From positions 1-64,000 of the forward strand of contig JAEYYX010000040.1 of assembly GCA_023428245.1 (NCBI GenBank): a stretch of DNA of 64,000 nt, in the 5' to 3' direction. Both the position numbers and the translations under genes were made by a program. This DNA is from Pseudomonadota bacterium. GTDB lineage: Bacteria; Myxococcota_A; Polyangia; Polyangiales; Polyangiaceae. A model generated the notes under the pieces. That model ran no database searches, was not told the DNA's origin, and saw only the letters and a program-made list of their open reading frames with translations. Below, in pieces: positions 8,851-18,412 of the stretch. The first letter of the stretch is position 1; each line of letters opens with the position of its first letter.

Positions 8851-11113
8851 AACTCTCGGGACCTCCGCGCTCTTCCTTTGCGGCGTGTTCGCCCTCGGGT
8901 GCAAGAGCGAACAAAAAGCGCCGCCGGAGAAAGAACCCGAGGCTCCCGCCGCCGTGCAGACGGGCCCTTCGGAGCTCACGATCCCCGGCTCAGAACAGAA
9001 ACACCTGCTCGCCGAGCGCGCGAGTGACTGCAGCATCATCAAACAAGGGTTCGTCGTCGATCTAGCAGCCCTCGAGCCGCGCGCAGCCCGAGGCAGGAGT
9101 GAGGAGAGGGCGGAAGTCGTCACACGAGCCGGCCGGGCGCTTCGGCGTTTGAAGGAGGCCGCCGAGTTCGAGTTCTGGTTGCCGGAGGCGCTGCCTCGGG
9201 TGGGCGCGACCTTGCTCGTTTCGAACGCCGGTTCCGATCGAATCTCCTTGAGCGTGGATGGCTCGCGGATTGGGGCTGTGAAGGTCCCGGAGGGCCCGCC
9301 GCGTGCGGTCCAGATTCGGACGGTCCCGATGGCGCTCAGCCGAGGTCGCCACACGCTCAGCGTCTCGCTGAGCCGAAAGAAGGGCGCTCCGCCGGGCGTC
9401 GAGATCGGCTGGGTTCGCCTCGCGGCCGAAGATCTGGGCGGAGCGAAAGAAGAGCCGCTCGGCGCCCATGAGATCGAAGACGAGCTGACCATCGGTGAAG
9501 CACGGCGTCAGGCATTTGTGCTTCGTGAGGGAATGGCACTTCGCTGTCCAGTTTGGATCGCCGATCCGAAAGCACGCATCACCACCGAAGCGGCTATGTG
9601 GGGCAGTGGCGACGGTGAGGTCCAGATGATTTTGCGTCGGGACGGTGAGTCTGCTCGGCTCCTCGCCGAGCGCTCCTTCGAGCGCGGTGACAAGCCCGGT
9701 TGGGCGCCGATCGACTCAGGCGCGCTCGGCGTCTCCGGCGAGTTCGTCGAGATCGAGTTTCGCGCGATTCGGGCCGGAAAGGGCTCGCGGCTCGCGCTTG
9801 CCCGCCCGGTGGTCGAAGCGGAGCCAGTCCTGGAAGCCGTGGCGAAGCGAGCGGCCCGAGCCTTCGTCTTTGTCCTGGGCGGCCTATCATCCTTGCATGA
9901 GCCGGTGAGCGCCGCGGAGAACGGGCTCCCGGTGATGAGTGAGCTCGCGGGCGAGGCTGTCTCCTATCCGAGCTACAGGACGACCACGACGAGCGCGCGC
10001 GGCGTGATTGCGTCGCTCATGACGGGCGCGCCCCCTTGGATCCATCGACTCATCGAGAACGAAGATCGCCTCGATGCGACGCTCCCGACCCTCGCCGAGC
10101 AGCTGAGCGGCGCTTCAGGTCGAGCTGCCTTCTTCACGGCGGTTCCGACCACCTTCAGCGCCTTCGGCCTCGGGCGCGGCTTCGAGCGGACGGAAGAAGT
10201 ATCGCCGATCGAAGATCGTCCAGCGGACGAGCCACTCACGCTCTTGTCGAAATGGCTCTCGGCGCGGTCGGGTCAGAAGGGGCCGCTGCTAGCCGTTGTC
10301 CATTTGCGCGGCGCTCATCCTCCTTTCGATATCTCCCGCGAAGCGGCCCAGCTCCTGCCGCCCGCCGAATACGGCGGAGAGCTCGAGCCGCGCCGGGCCG
10401 CGATCCAGCTCGCGCACGTCCGCGCGCGGCGCATGCGGGGCGACCGTGTGATGCCGGACGATGATTGGGCCCGGCTGCTCGCCATGTCGAACGCCGCCTT
10501 GCGCGACCACAATCGCGCCCTGCGCGAAGCCTTCGCGGCACTTCGGAGAGAGGGTCTCTGGGACGACAGCCTGATCGTGCTCATGGGTGATGTCGGCTCA
10601 GGGCTGCGGCCGAGCATTCCCTTCTCGGAAGAGGCCCCGCTCGATCCCGAGTACCTCTCGGTCCCACTCCTCATCAAGTACCCACAATCAGAGTTCGGCG
10701 GCACTCAGGTCAAAGGTCTCTACGGACCCGAAGACGTCCATGCGACGATTGCAGCTCTTCTCGGACAGACTCCGGGCGAAGGCGGACTTGTTCTTTTTCC
10801 GAGGGCGCGCCCTGATCTGCTCGCCCGCACCCGAGCGCACGTGGCGGTTCGTCGCGGGCGGTACGCGACGATCCTCGGCCCCTATCGGCTCTCCGGAGAA
10901 GAAGGCAAAGAGCCGCGCCTGTGCCGCCGCGACTGGGATCCGGCCTGTAGCCAGCCGCGGGAAAAGGTCGATCCGCTGGCGGCGACCTTGCTTTGGAACT
11001 GGACCCGGAGTGCCCTGAGCCGTGGTGAGGAGCGCCCTCGGCCTCGTTCTGTCGAACCCCTCGAGACTCGAATCCAGAGCGCGCTCTTTGTCTGGGGCGC
11101 GGGGCCGATCTGA
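8834..11113 (+). CDS. Sulfatase/phosphatase-fold lipoprotein, likely altered active site
   Basis: The proposed TTG start at 8834 gives a 759-residue protein with a lipoprotein signal (FLCGVFALGC) overlapping the previous gene by 17 bases. The first half (to about residue 330) is a beta-rich region, followed by an alkaline phosphatase/sulfatase-like domain. The nucleophile segment TTTTSARGVIASLMTG matches the sulfatase C/S-x-x-x-R layout loosely. The metal-binding motifs are degraded: the first strand reads FVFVLGGL where the family has an Asp, and LMGDVGSG stands where SDHG is expected. It is probably periplasmic, and either a non-catalytic homologue or one with changed chemistry. An earlier in-frame ATG near 8705 is a less likely start. 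Confidence 0.7.
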   Translation: MKSSTRTLGTSALFLCGVFALGCKSEQKAPPEKEPEAPAAVQTGPSELTIPGSEQKHLLAERASDCSIIKQGFVVDLAALEPRAARGRSEERAEVVTRAGRALRRLKEAAEFEFWLPEALPRVGATLLVSNAGSDRISLSVDGSRIGAVKVPEGPPRAVQIRTVPMALSRGRHTLSVSLSRKKGAPPGVEIGWVRLAAEDLGGAKEEPLGAHEIEDELTIGEARRQAFVLREGMALRCPVWIADPKARITTEAAMWGSGDGEVQMILRRDGESARLLAERSFERGDKPGWAPIDSGALGVSGEFVEIEFRAIRAGKGSRLALARPVVEAEPVLEAVAKRAARAFVFVLGGLSSLHEPVSAAENGLPVMSELAGEAVSYPSYRTTTTSARGVIASLMTGAPPWIHRLIENEDRLDATLPTLAEQLSGASGRAAFFTAVPTTFSAFGLGRGFERTEEVSPIEDRPADEPLTLLSKWLSARSGQKGPLLAVVHLRGAHPPFDISREAAQLLPPAEYGGELEPRRAAIQLAHVRARRMRGDRVMPDDDWARLLAMSNAALRDHNRALREAFAALRREGLWDDSLIVLMGDVGSGLRPSIPFSEEAPLDPEYLSVPLLIKYPQSEFGGTQVKGLYGPEDVHATIAALLGQTPGEGGLVLFPRARPDLLARTRAHVAVRRGRYATILGPYRLSGEEGKEPRLCRRDWDPACSQPREKVDPLAATLLWNWTRSALSRGEERPRPRSVEPLETRIQSALFVWGAGPI

Positions 11114-11123
11114 GCTAGTGCGC

Positions 11124-11849
11124 TCAGACGCCGCGTCCGCCGCCGAAGAGCTCGAGGTGCATGCGGCCTGAGTAACGGACGCGAGCACGGAGCGCGAGCT
11201 CAGCGACGCGCGGGCCGCGAACTTTGAGGTCGCTTGCGTCGCGGGCTTCAGGCATAAAGAGCACTTTGTGAGTAGGCAAGGATAGCGAGCGGACGAGGGC
11301 GAGCGCCTCCTCCGCGTCCGCTTCGTCTCGGACGACGAACTTGAAATAGGCGCCATCCAGCTCCGCGAAGCGGCCGAGAGCTTCCGGCCTTACGGCGAGT
11401 TCGTTCGGCTGACCGGAGTTGCCGAGCTTAGGACTCACGTTCCATTGGTTCACGCGCGCCTCGAGCTCAGGGCGAGGTTTCACGGTCCCGTTCGTCTCGA
11501 CCTCGACGACCTCTAAGAGACCACCGGTCTCTTGTCTTGCGCGGTCGAGTGCCGCGAAGAAACGCGCAAGTTGTTTCTGCTGGATGAGAGGTTCCCCGCC
11601 GGTCACGATCAGGCGCCCCGGGCTCTCCCGGAGCGCCCAAGCGACGAGCTCCTCCTGGCTGACTTCGGAGAGCTCCTCGTCGAAAGAGTAGTTCTCGAAA
11701 TCCCAGGTGTAGGGCGTATCACAGAACGTGCAGGTCAGATTGCAGCGGCCTAAGCGCAGAAAGGCGGCCGGCTGGCCCTGAGAGACGCCCTCGCCTTGCA
11801 GGGAAACAAAACGCTCACTGACGAGCAAGCTTAGAGCAGATCCAGTCAT
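11124..11849 (-). CDS. queE: 7-carboxy-7-deazaguanine synthase (radical SAM)
   Basis: Makes 7-carboxy-7-deazaguanine, the precursor of queuosine and other 7-deazapurines. The 241-residue protein starts MTGSALSLLVSERFVSLQGEG. It carries the radical-SAM CxxxCxxC cluster motif (CNLTCTFC), the SAM-binding GGEPL motif and the VETNGT block. An upstream in-frame extension to 11921 has no homology-like features and is left out. It diverges from rph; the other queuosine genes are not in the window. Confidence 0.9.
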   Translation of the reverse strand: MTGSALSLLVSERFVSLQGEGVSQGQPAAFLRLGRCNLTCTFCDTPYTWDFENYSFDEELSEVSQEELVAWALRESPGRLIVTGGEPLIQQKQLARFFAALDRARQETGGLLEVVEVETNGTVKPRPELEARVNQWNVSPKLGNSGQPNELAVRPEALGRFAELDGAYFKFVVRDEADAEEALALVRSLSLPTHKVLFMPEARDASDLKVRGPRVAELALRARVRYSGRMHLELFGGGRGV

Positions 11850-11938
11850 AGTCGAGCGGCGACTTTCGGAGAGCGAGGATGACACAAGCGGGCGCGATTG
11901 GCTCGTCTGCGCGCGATGCACTATAAGCGCCCCCTCTC

Positions 11939-12706
11939 ATGACCGAAGACAAGCGCAGAGGCCTCGACAAGAGCCGCATTCGACCCGTCACCATCGAACC
12001 CGGCTTCCACACCATGAGCGAGGGCTCCGTCCTCTATCGCGCCGGAAATACGCGCGTCCTCTGCACCGCTTCGATCGAAGACAGCGTGCCCGACTGGCTC
12101 AAGGGGCGCGGCAAGGGCTGGATCACGGCCGAGTACCAGATGCACCCCCGATCGAATCCCACACGCCGTGAAAAGCGCGACGGGCGCAAAGGACAAGTCA
12201 GTGGCCGTACCAAAGAGATCGAGCGCCTGATCGGGCGAAGCTTGCGCGCTGCCGTCGATCTGTCGCGGCTCGGCGAGCGTTCGATCACCGTCGACTGTGA
12301 CGTGCTCGAAGCGGACGGCGGGACTCGCACCGCCGCGGTCACAGGAGGCTTCGTTGCGCTCGCGCTCGCGGCCCATAAGCTCATGGGGCGCGGTTCGCTG
12401 AAGCGCAGCTTCCTCGTCGACCAGGTGGCGGCGGTGAGCGTCGGCCACGTCGACGGCGAATATTGCCTCGACCTCTGTTACGCCGAGGACTCCACAGCGC
12501 GCGTCGATTTGAACGTTGTAGCCACGGCGCGCGGAGAAATAGTCGAGCTTCAGGGCACGGCCGAAGGACGCGCCGTCCCCCGCAGTGACATGGACAACAT
12601 GGTCGACCTCGGCCTCCGCGGTATCGAAGAGCTCACAAAGCTCCAGACGACCGTCCTCGAAGCCATCGGTATCGACGTCAGCACCCTCATCGTCAGGACC
12701 GATTGA
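11939..12706 (+). CDS. rph: Ribonuclease PH
   Basis: A phosphorolytic 3' exoribonuclease that trims tRNA 3' ends. The 255-residue protein shows the family N-terminus (RGLDKSRIRPVTIEPGF), the YQMHPRS / R-rich phosphate-binding region (SGRTKEIERLIGRSLRA), the DCDVLEADGGTRTAA catalytic block and a normal C-terminus. No XTP pyrophosphatase gene follows within the window. Confidence 0.96.
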   Translation: MTEDKRRGLDKSRIRPVTIEPGFHTMSEGSVLYRAGNTRVLCTASIEDSVPDWLKGRGKGWITAEYQMHPRSNPTRREKRDGRKGQVSGRTKEIERLIGRSLRAAVDLSRLGERSITVDCDVLEADGGTRTAAVTGGFVALALAAHKLMGRGSLKRSFLVDQVAAVSVGHVDGEYCLDLCYAEDSTARVDLNVVATARGEIVELQGTAEGRAVPRSDMDNMVDLGLRGIEELTKLQTTVLEAIGIDVSTLIVRTD

Positions 12707-13047
12707 CCCGTTCTTGCGCGGCTCAGCCCTCGGCGAGTCGGTCTCCAGAGTGGAGCCCGAAAGGCGCTCTCCTTCCCCCCGCAGCCCATCCGCCTCGAGC
12801 TCTCCGCTAGGCCCAAGCGCCGTACGAGGCCGGAGCCTTTGAGGTCCGGCCTTTGGTCTCTTGAGTGCCCCGGTCCATCACATCCGCCTTCTCTCACCCG
12901 AGCCCTCCCCTGTCACTCACCGCCGCTCGCTTCGCTCTCGTGTCGCAGTGCACCCGTCGAACGAACCCTCATTGCACCCAGCTTCGCCTCGATCGTTCCG
13001 CGCCGCTCGCCGATTCTCTGGGTGCACTGGAGTGCATGTGAGCGAGC
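12707..13047. other. Intergenic region between convergent rph and GST genes
   Basis: 341 bases without a convincing gene. It contains one partial copy of the dispersed motif GCCCCGGTCCATCAC (12867-12881). It also has a 10-bp inverted repeat, CAGTGCACCC at 12946-12955 against GGGTGCACTG at 13020-13029, with a further TGCACCCAG between them, so it could fold near the ends of both genes. No U-tract terminator was seen. Confidence 0.6.
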
Positions 13048-13701
13048 TCAGTCGCGCAGCACGCTCTCGTACTTCTCGACAGTTTCGGTCGTGCGCGCGA
13101 GCTCTTCGAGCTTCTGAACGATCGGGAGCGAGAACATTCTCTCGCTGTAGCGAGCTGCGAGGGGCTCGAGCGGAATCCCGTAAGTTCGAAACCTGGTCAG
13201 GATCGGGAAGTACATGCAGTCGACGATCCCGAAGTCGCCGAGCAAGAAGTCACCGGGCGAGGTCGACAAGGAGGCCTCGAAGATGTCCTCGATGCGCGCA
13301 ATATCAGCTTGGACTTCGGGGCTCAGGGTTCGGCGGGAGCCGCGACCGCGGAGGTTCGTCGGCATGGCGCTGCGGAGCGCAGAAAATCCCGCGTGCATCT
13401 CGGCGGAGAGAGCTCGGCCGCGAGCTCGGAGCTCTTGATCTTCCGGCCAGAGGCGGGCCTCAGGGAACTTTTCGGCGATGTATTCGCAGATGGCGAGGGA
13501 TTCGTGGAGCGTGAGACTCCCGTCGACGAGGACCGGGACCTTTCCGGCTCCGGAGAACTGGAGAATGCGATCCTTCCAATCGGGCGCCACGAACATCCGC
13601 ACGTCCATGGTGCGAAACTCCGCGCCCGCGTGGTGGAGCGCGAGCCAGGGACGCATCGACCAGGAGGAATAGTTCAGGTTTGTGACGATGAGCCGGAGCA
13701 T
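13048..13701 (-). CDS. Glutathione S-transferase family protein
   Basis: A 217-residue protein with an N-terminal thioredoxin-like GST domain. LRLIVTNLNYSSWSMRPWLALHHAG is in keeping with a Ser-type active site, and the cis-Pro segment GKVPVLVDG is followed by LHESLAICEYIAEKF, the glutathione gamma-Glu contact. The C-terminal part is an all-helical GST domain. The substrate is unknown. It starts at an ATG and converges with rph. Confidence 0.9.
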   Translation of the reverse strand: MLRLIVTNLNYSSWSMRPWLALHHAGAEFRTMDVRMFVAPDWKDRILQFSGAGKVPVLVDGSLTLHESLAICEYIAEKFPEARLWPEDQELRARGRALSAEMHAGFSALRSAMPTNLRGRGSRRTLSPEVQADIARIEDIFEASLSTSPGDFLLGDFGIVDCMYFPILTRFRTYGIPLEPLAARYSERMFSLPIVQKLEELARTTETVEKYESVLRD

Positions 13702-13854
13702 GGAGCGAAGGTACGGAGCCGCGCTGGAAATGGCGAGAGCGCGTTTTCGAGCGTCTCTGCCTGGGAGGAGGAAGCCCCCCCCCGGGCCCGCCGCCCCTGC
13801 GACAAAGTGACGCAGCGCGTCCGGCCCGAAGATCCGCTAGGCAACGCCCGTTCT

Positions 13855-14265
13855 ATGCGAGCGAAAGTGCTGCGAAACACCTGCTTCCTTGGGTTCATGG
13901 GCTTGGCCTCTTGGGGCTGCACGCTGTCCAGCGACGTTGTCGATCCGGGGCCCTTTCCCTCGGAGAGCGGCGAGCTAGAGCTCGAGTTCGCGAACACCTC
14001 GTTCCGTCGTGGCGAAAACAAGGTCACGGTCTGCGTCACGGAGCGGAGGAGCGGAGAGCCGACGCTCGAGCTCGAGCTCGAGGTCGTCCCGTTCATGCCT
14101 TCGATGGGGCATGGGAGTTCGGGGCCGAGCCCTTCGAGGGAACTCGGAAGCGGATGTTATGAATTTGAGGGGGTTGTTTTCAACATGCCAGGAACCTGGG
14201 AGCTGCGCACCGAGATCAGCGGAGCTTTCGAGGACAGTGCGCAGCTGACCCTCTCCGTTCGATGA
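13855..14265 (+). CDS. YtkA/FixH-like lipoprotein
   Basis: A 136-residue exported protein with a lipobox at LASWGC (Cys near residue 22). The mature part matches the YtkA-like/FixH-type beta-sandwich pattern: NKVTVCVTE, then VVPFMPSMGHG with the conserved Met/His stretch, then GVVFNMPGTWELRTEI. Related domains occur beside copper or oxidase-related proteins. It overlaps the next gene by four bases (ATGA) and is the first gene of a tight three-gene operon. Confidence 0.75.
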   Translation: MRAKVLRNTCFLGFMGLASWGCTLSSDVVDPGPFPSESGELELEFANTSFRRGENKVTVCVTERRSGEPTLELELEVVPFMPSMGHGSSGPSPSRELGSGCYEFEGVVFNMPGTWELRTEISGAFEDSAQLTLSVR

Positions 14266-15176
14266 CTCCGAGACGCACCGCCGCGACCCTAGCGCTTCTG
14301 GCTGGGCTGGCTTACGCCGAACCAGCTCGGGCGCAGGCTTGCTGCGCGGCAGCAGCGCCGATCGCTCCGGGGCGCCTCGCGCTTCACGAAAAAGCGCTTG
14401 TCGGCGTTCAGTTCGCGGGCAGCGTCGGTCTTGGCTCTTTCGACGGCGGCTCGCGCTTCTATGGAAATGGCGGAGGCGCCCATCAGCTCGACACCCAGGC
14501 GACGCTGCTCGGAACACTTCGCGTGGTGCCCCGTCTTCAGGTTGGCATGAGCGCGCCGCTCTGGCTCTCTTTTCGGGGAGCCGACGGGGTGAGCGAGGTG
14601 GGCGGGGGGCCCGGCGACCTGGGCCTTGTCGTCCGCTACGACCTCGTGCGCAATCGAGAGTATCGGCACTGGCCCGGGATCGGACTTCTTGCCAGCGCGA
14701 GCGCTCCTACGGGGCGCGCTCCGGAGGCGAGTGAGACTGCGCTCGGCAGTGATGTGACGGGCCTCGGTGCCTTCCAGGGGAGTCTCGGTCTCTGGCTCGA
14801 ACGGAGCTTCGGTCCGTGGCTCGTGACAACGGCCGGCTGGATCGCTTTCCGCCCGGCGCGTCATGTGGGGGCCCTCGAATTGGCCCTCGCTCCGGAAGGC
14901 AGTGTGCTCCTCGCCTTGGGGCATTCCTTCTCGGAGGCGCTCGGCCTTTCGCTCTCGGGGACCTATACTTTCGAAGGAGATGCCGAGGTCGACGGCGCGC
15001 GCGTGAGAGACAGCGCACGACGAAAGCTGCGTCTGAGTTTTTCTGGATCTTTCGCCTTCCATGACCAGGCCCGGGCCCTGTTCGGAGTGTTCCTCGATCC
15101 GCCTCTCAGCGGTCTGGGTCAGAACCACATCCCCCAAGCCGGCATGAGTGGCGCTTTCCTTTGGAGTTTCTTGTGA
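14262..15176 (+). CDS. Predicted outer-membrane beta-barrel protein
   Basis: A 304-residue protein with a signal peptide (ATLALLAGLAYAEPARAQA), an early Cys pair (QACCAAA), and many alternating Gly/aromatic amphipathic strands (VGVQFAGSVGLGSFDGG, WPGIGLLASASAPTGR) ending in a C-terminal FLWSFL. This fits a transporter-like outer-membrane barrel. It overlaps both neighbours by a few bases, so its job is probably tied to the YtkA-like lipoprotein before it and the redoxin after it. The substrate is unknown. Confidence 0.7.
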   Translation: MTPRRTAATLALLAGLAYAEPARAQACCAAAAPIAPGRLALHEKALVGVQFAGSVGLGSFDGGSRFYGNGGGAHQLDTQATLLGTLRVVPRLQVGMSAPLWLSFRGADGVSEVGGGPGDLGLVVRYDLVRNREYRHWPGIGLLASASAPTGRAPEASETALGSDVTGLGAFQGSLGLWLERSFGPWLVTTAGWIAFRPARHVGALELALAPEGSVLLALGHSFSEALGLSLSGTYTFEGDAEVDGARVRDSARRKLRLSFSGSFAFHDQARALFGVFLDPPLSGLGQNHIPQAGMSGAFLWSFL

Positions 15177-15808
15177 TGAATTCTTTGAGAGTCGAGCGCC
15201 CCCTCCGCGCTCTCTTTGCGAGCCGTCACTCTCGCACCTGGGTAGCCCTCGTGGCTTTCACGGTTGCCTCTTTCGGCTGCGCGCCCCGCGCACCATCGCG
15301 CTTTGCGGAGCAGGTCACGCTTGTGGGCGATGACGGCCGAGCGCACGACCTCTCCAGGGAAGTGGGCGAAAGCGAGCTCACAGTATTCGTCTTCTTCGCG
15401 CAAGATTGTCCCTGTGTCTCGGCTCACGAGCCACGGTTGAAGGAGCTCTGGGAGAAGTTCGGGCCGCGGGGCGTGCGCGTTTTTCTTGTCGACGCCGAAG
15501 CCAGCGCGAGTCCCTAAAAGAGCGCGCGCGAGGCGCGCGCCCGCGGCTATCCTTTCCCGCTTCTGAGTGACCCTCAAGGACGGCTCGCTCGAGCCTTTGA
15601 GGTCGAGTACGCGACACATTCGGTGGTCGTCGATCGACGAGGCGAGGTTCTCTATTCAGGCGCCATCGACTCGGACAAGACGATGCTTCACGAAGACGCG
15701 CGCCCTTACCTTGCCGAGGTCCTCGACGATCTCTTGGGAGGAAGGTCTCCGCGGCACGCGCGGACCGAACCGATGGGCTGCGTCCTCGAGCGCGCGAGCT
15801 CTTTCTGA
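15176..15808 (+). pseudogene. Redoxin-domain lipoprotein interrupted by an in-frame TAA
   Basis: Starts at ATG 15176, overlapping the previous stop. It has a lipoprotein signal (FTVASFGC) and a thioredoxin/redoxin-like domain (FVFFAQDCPCVSAHEPRL, a CPC motif). TAA at 15515-15517 stops translation in the middle of the fold. The same frame then continues without another stop to 15808 and supplies the missing second half: YPFPLLSDPQGRLARAFEV, then HSVVVDRRGEVLYSGAID with the expected strand pattern. No frameshift is needed, so a single base change (for example GAA or AAA to TAA) explains it. It could be a recent nonsense mutation, a sequencing error or, less likely, readthrough. Confidence 0.8.
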
Positions 15809-15987
15809 GACTCCCCTCGGAGGAACTGCTGTTGATCGGGGGACGGCTTTGGCGACCTCGGCCCCGAGAAACCTTGACAGTCGCGCTTTCGCTCGGTTTA
15901 GAAGTGGCCTCGAGGGGACTTTGGCCGGGACGCGCAGGCGCGGGTGCGGTGAGTGTGTCCTTCTCGCCTCACTGGGAGATGAGTTCG

Positions 15988-16620
15988 ATGTTGGGAAGTT
16001 TCACGCGCAGGTCGCGCACAGTCCTTTTGAGTGGTGCGCTTGTGACGGCGCTCGGCGCGCTCAGTGCCTTCGGCTGTCGCGGGGATGACGATGACACCGG
16101 CAAGGCCACTGGGGGAGCTGGCGGAGAAGGCGCGAGCGCAGCCACCGGCGGCGCTGGTGGAGCGGGTGCTGGCGGGGCCGGTGCGGGCGGGGCCGGTGCG
16201 GGCGGGATGGGCCCGGGCGGGAGCGATCCGGGGGGAAGTGGCGGTCTGGTTGGTCCTACGGGGGCCGGTGGACAGGTCGAGCGGGGCGATTGGCCGTTCG
16301 GCGGAAGCTGCAAGAAGGACTCTGATTGTGACAGCGCGGTGGTCGCAGGCGAGGAAGTCCGACTCGAATGTCGGAAAGAGTTTCAGGGTGGTCTCTGTTC
16401 GCTTGGCTGCTCGAATCGGGACGATTGTCCGAACGGAGCGCTTTGTGTCGCGGGCTCTACGGGGAACTATTGCACTCACGATTGCAGCAAAGCCGACAAC
16501 TGTAACGAGCACCGCAGTTCCGATGGCCTCTCATCGTGCACCGATGATTTCGATCACGCAGACCCGGCGTCGGAGCCGAGCGGCCTTTTGGCCTGCATCC
16601 CGCCTCGAACCGACAAGTGA
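15988..16620 (+). CDS. Gly-rich-linker lipoprotein with Cys-rich C-terminal domain
   Basis: A 210-residue lipoprotein. The start at ATG 15988 follows GGGAG at good spacing; ATG 15979 is also in frame. The signal ends in LSAFGC, then DDDD and a long Gly/Ala linker (about residues 40-85) that probably spans to the cell surface. The C-terminal half has about 12 cysteines in short spacings (GSCKKDSDCDS, CSLGCSNRDDCPNGALC), a disulfide-rich pattern common in myxobacterial surface lipoproteins. No catalytic motif is seen; the role is unknown. Confidence 0.75.
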   Translation: MLGSFTRRSRTVLLSGALVTALGALSAFGCRGDDDDTGKATGGAGGEGASAATGGAGGAGAGGAGAGGAGAGGMGPGGSDPGGSGGLVGPTGAGGQVERGDWPFGGSCKKDSDCDSAVVAGEEVRLECRKEFQGGLCSLGCSNRDDCPNGALCVAGSTGNYCTHDCSKADNCNEHRSSDGLSSCTDDFDHADPASEPSGLLACIPPRTDK

Positions 16621-16640
16621 CAGGCGAGCCGGGCGGGGCG

Positions 16641-17117
16641 TCAGGAGGCCTTCTTGACGCCGCGCGCGGTCTTGCGAGGGGCAGGCAATCCGTAGGCTTT
16701 TGCTTGCTCTTTGCGCTTCTGCTCGAGCCACACCTCACAGAGGCGCTTCGCTTCGCGACTACCCCACTTGTTGATGCTGTAGCGCGTGATGGCGTGGCCC
16801 GGGCCCGGTCGGACCTTGATGTACGCCTCCCAAACTAAGGTCCAGGATTTTCTCTGGAAACAGTAGCGCTTGGTGATTTTGCCCGGTCCGGGTGGAGCAT
16901 AGGAGCCTCTTCGGCGGGTGACATCGTGACTCTTGACCCACTCGTCACGGAACGTCTGGGCTGCCTTGAGCGCCTTTCGTTTGCCGCCGAATACGCCATC
17001 CGAGAACATTTTACTCACGGGTGACTGGCCTTCGAACCTGACCCAGTAACCGTGGGTCCGTGTGTAGTCGAGGCGTGTGATGTTTTTGAGAGATGGGGAG
17101 CGGCGAGTTTCTGTCAC
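16641..17117 (-). CDS. AP2-domain-like protein
   Basis: A 158-residue basic protein starting at GTG 17117. Residues about 10-62 (ITRLDYTRTHGYWVRF, then SKMFSD and FGGKRKALKAAQTFRDEW) match the pattern of bacterial AP2-like DNA-binding domains: three short strands followed by a helix. The second half (GKITKRYCFQRKSWTLVWEA, ITRYSINKWGSREAKR) may be a second diverged copy. The tail is Lys/Arg-rich. DNA binding is inferred. No integrase or homing nuclease domain accompanies it. It converges with the lipoprotein gene. Confidence 0.6.
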   Translation of the reverse strand: MTETRRSPSLKNITRLDYTRTHGYWVRFEGQSPVSKMFSDGVFGGKRKALKAAQTFRDEWVKSHDVTRRRGSYAPPGPGKITKRYCFQRKSWTLVWEAYIKVRPGPGHAITRYSINKWGSREAKRLCEVWLEQKRKEQAKAYGLPAPRKTARGVKKAS

Positions 17118-17206
17118 TACGTGCGGAAGTAGAACAATAAACTCGCGGGCTGGCCACGCTCAAAAAGCCATCACGAGCAAGTGAAACGTGGCAGATCAAC
17201 TTCCCG

Positions 17207-18397
<1,191 letters not shown>

Positions 18398-18412
18398 GTG
18401 CTTTGAGTCTCC

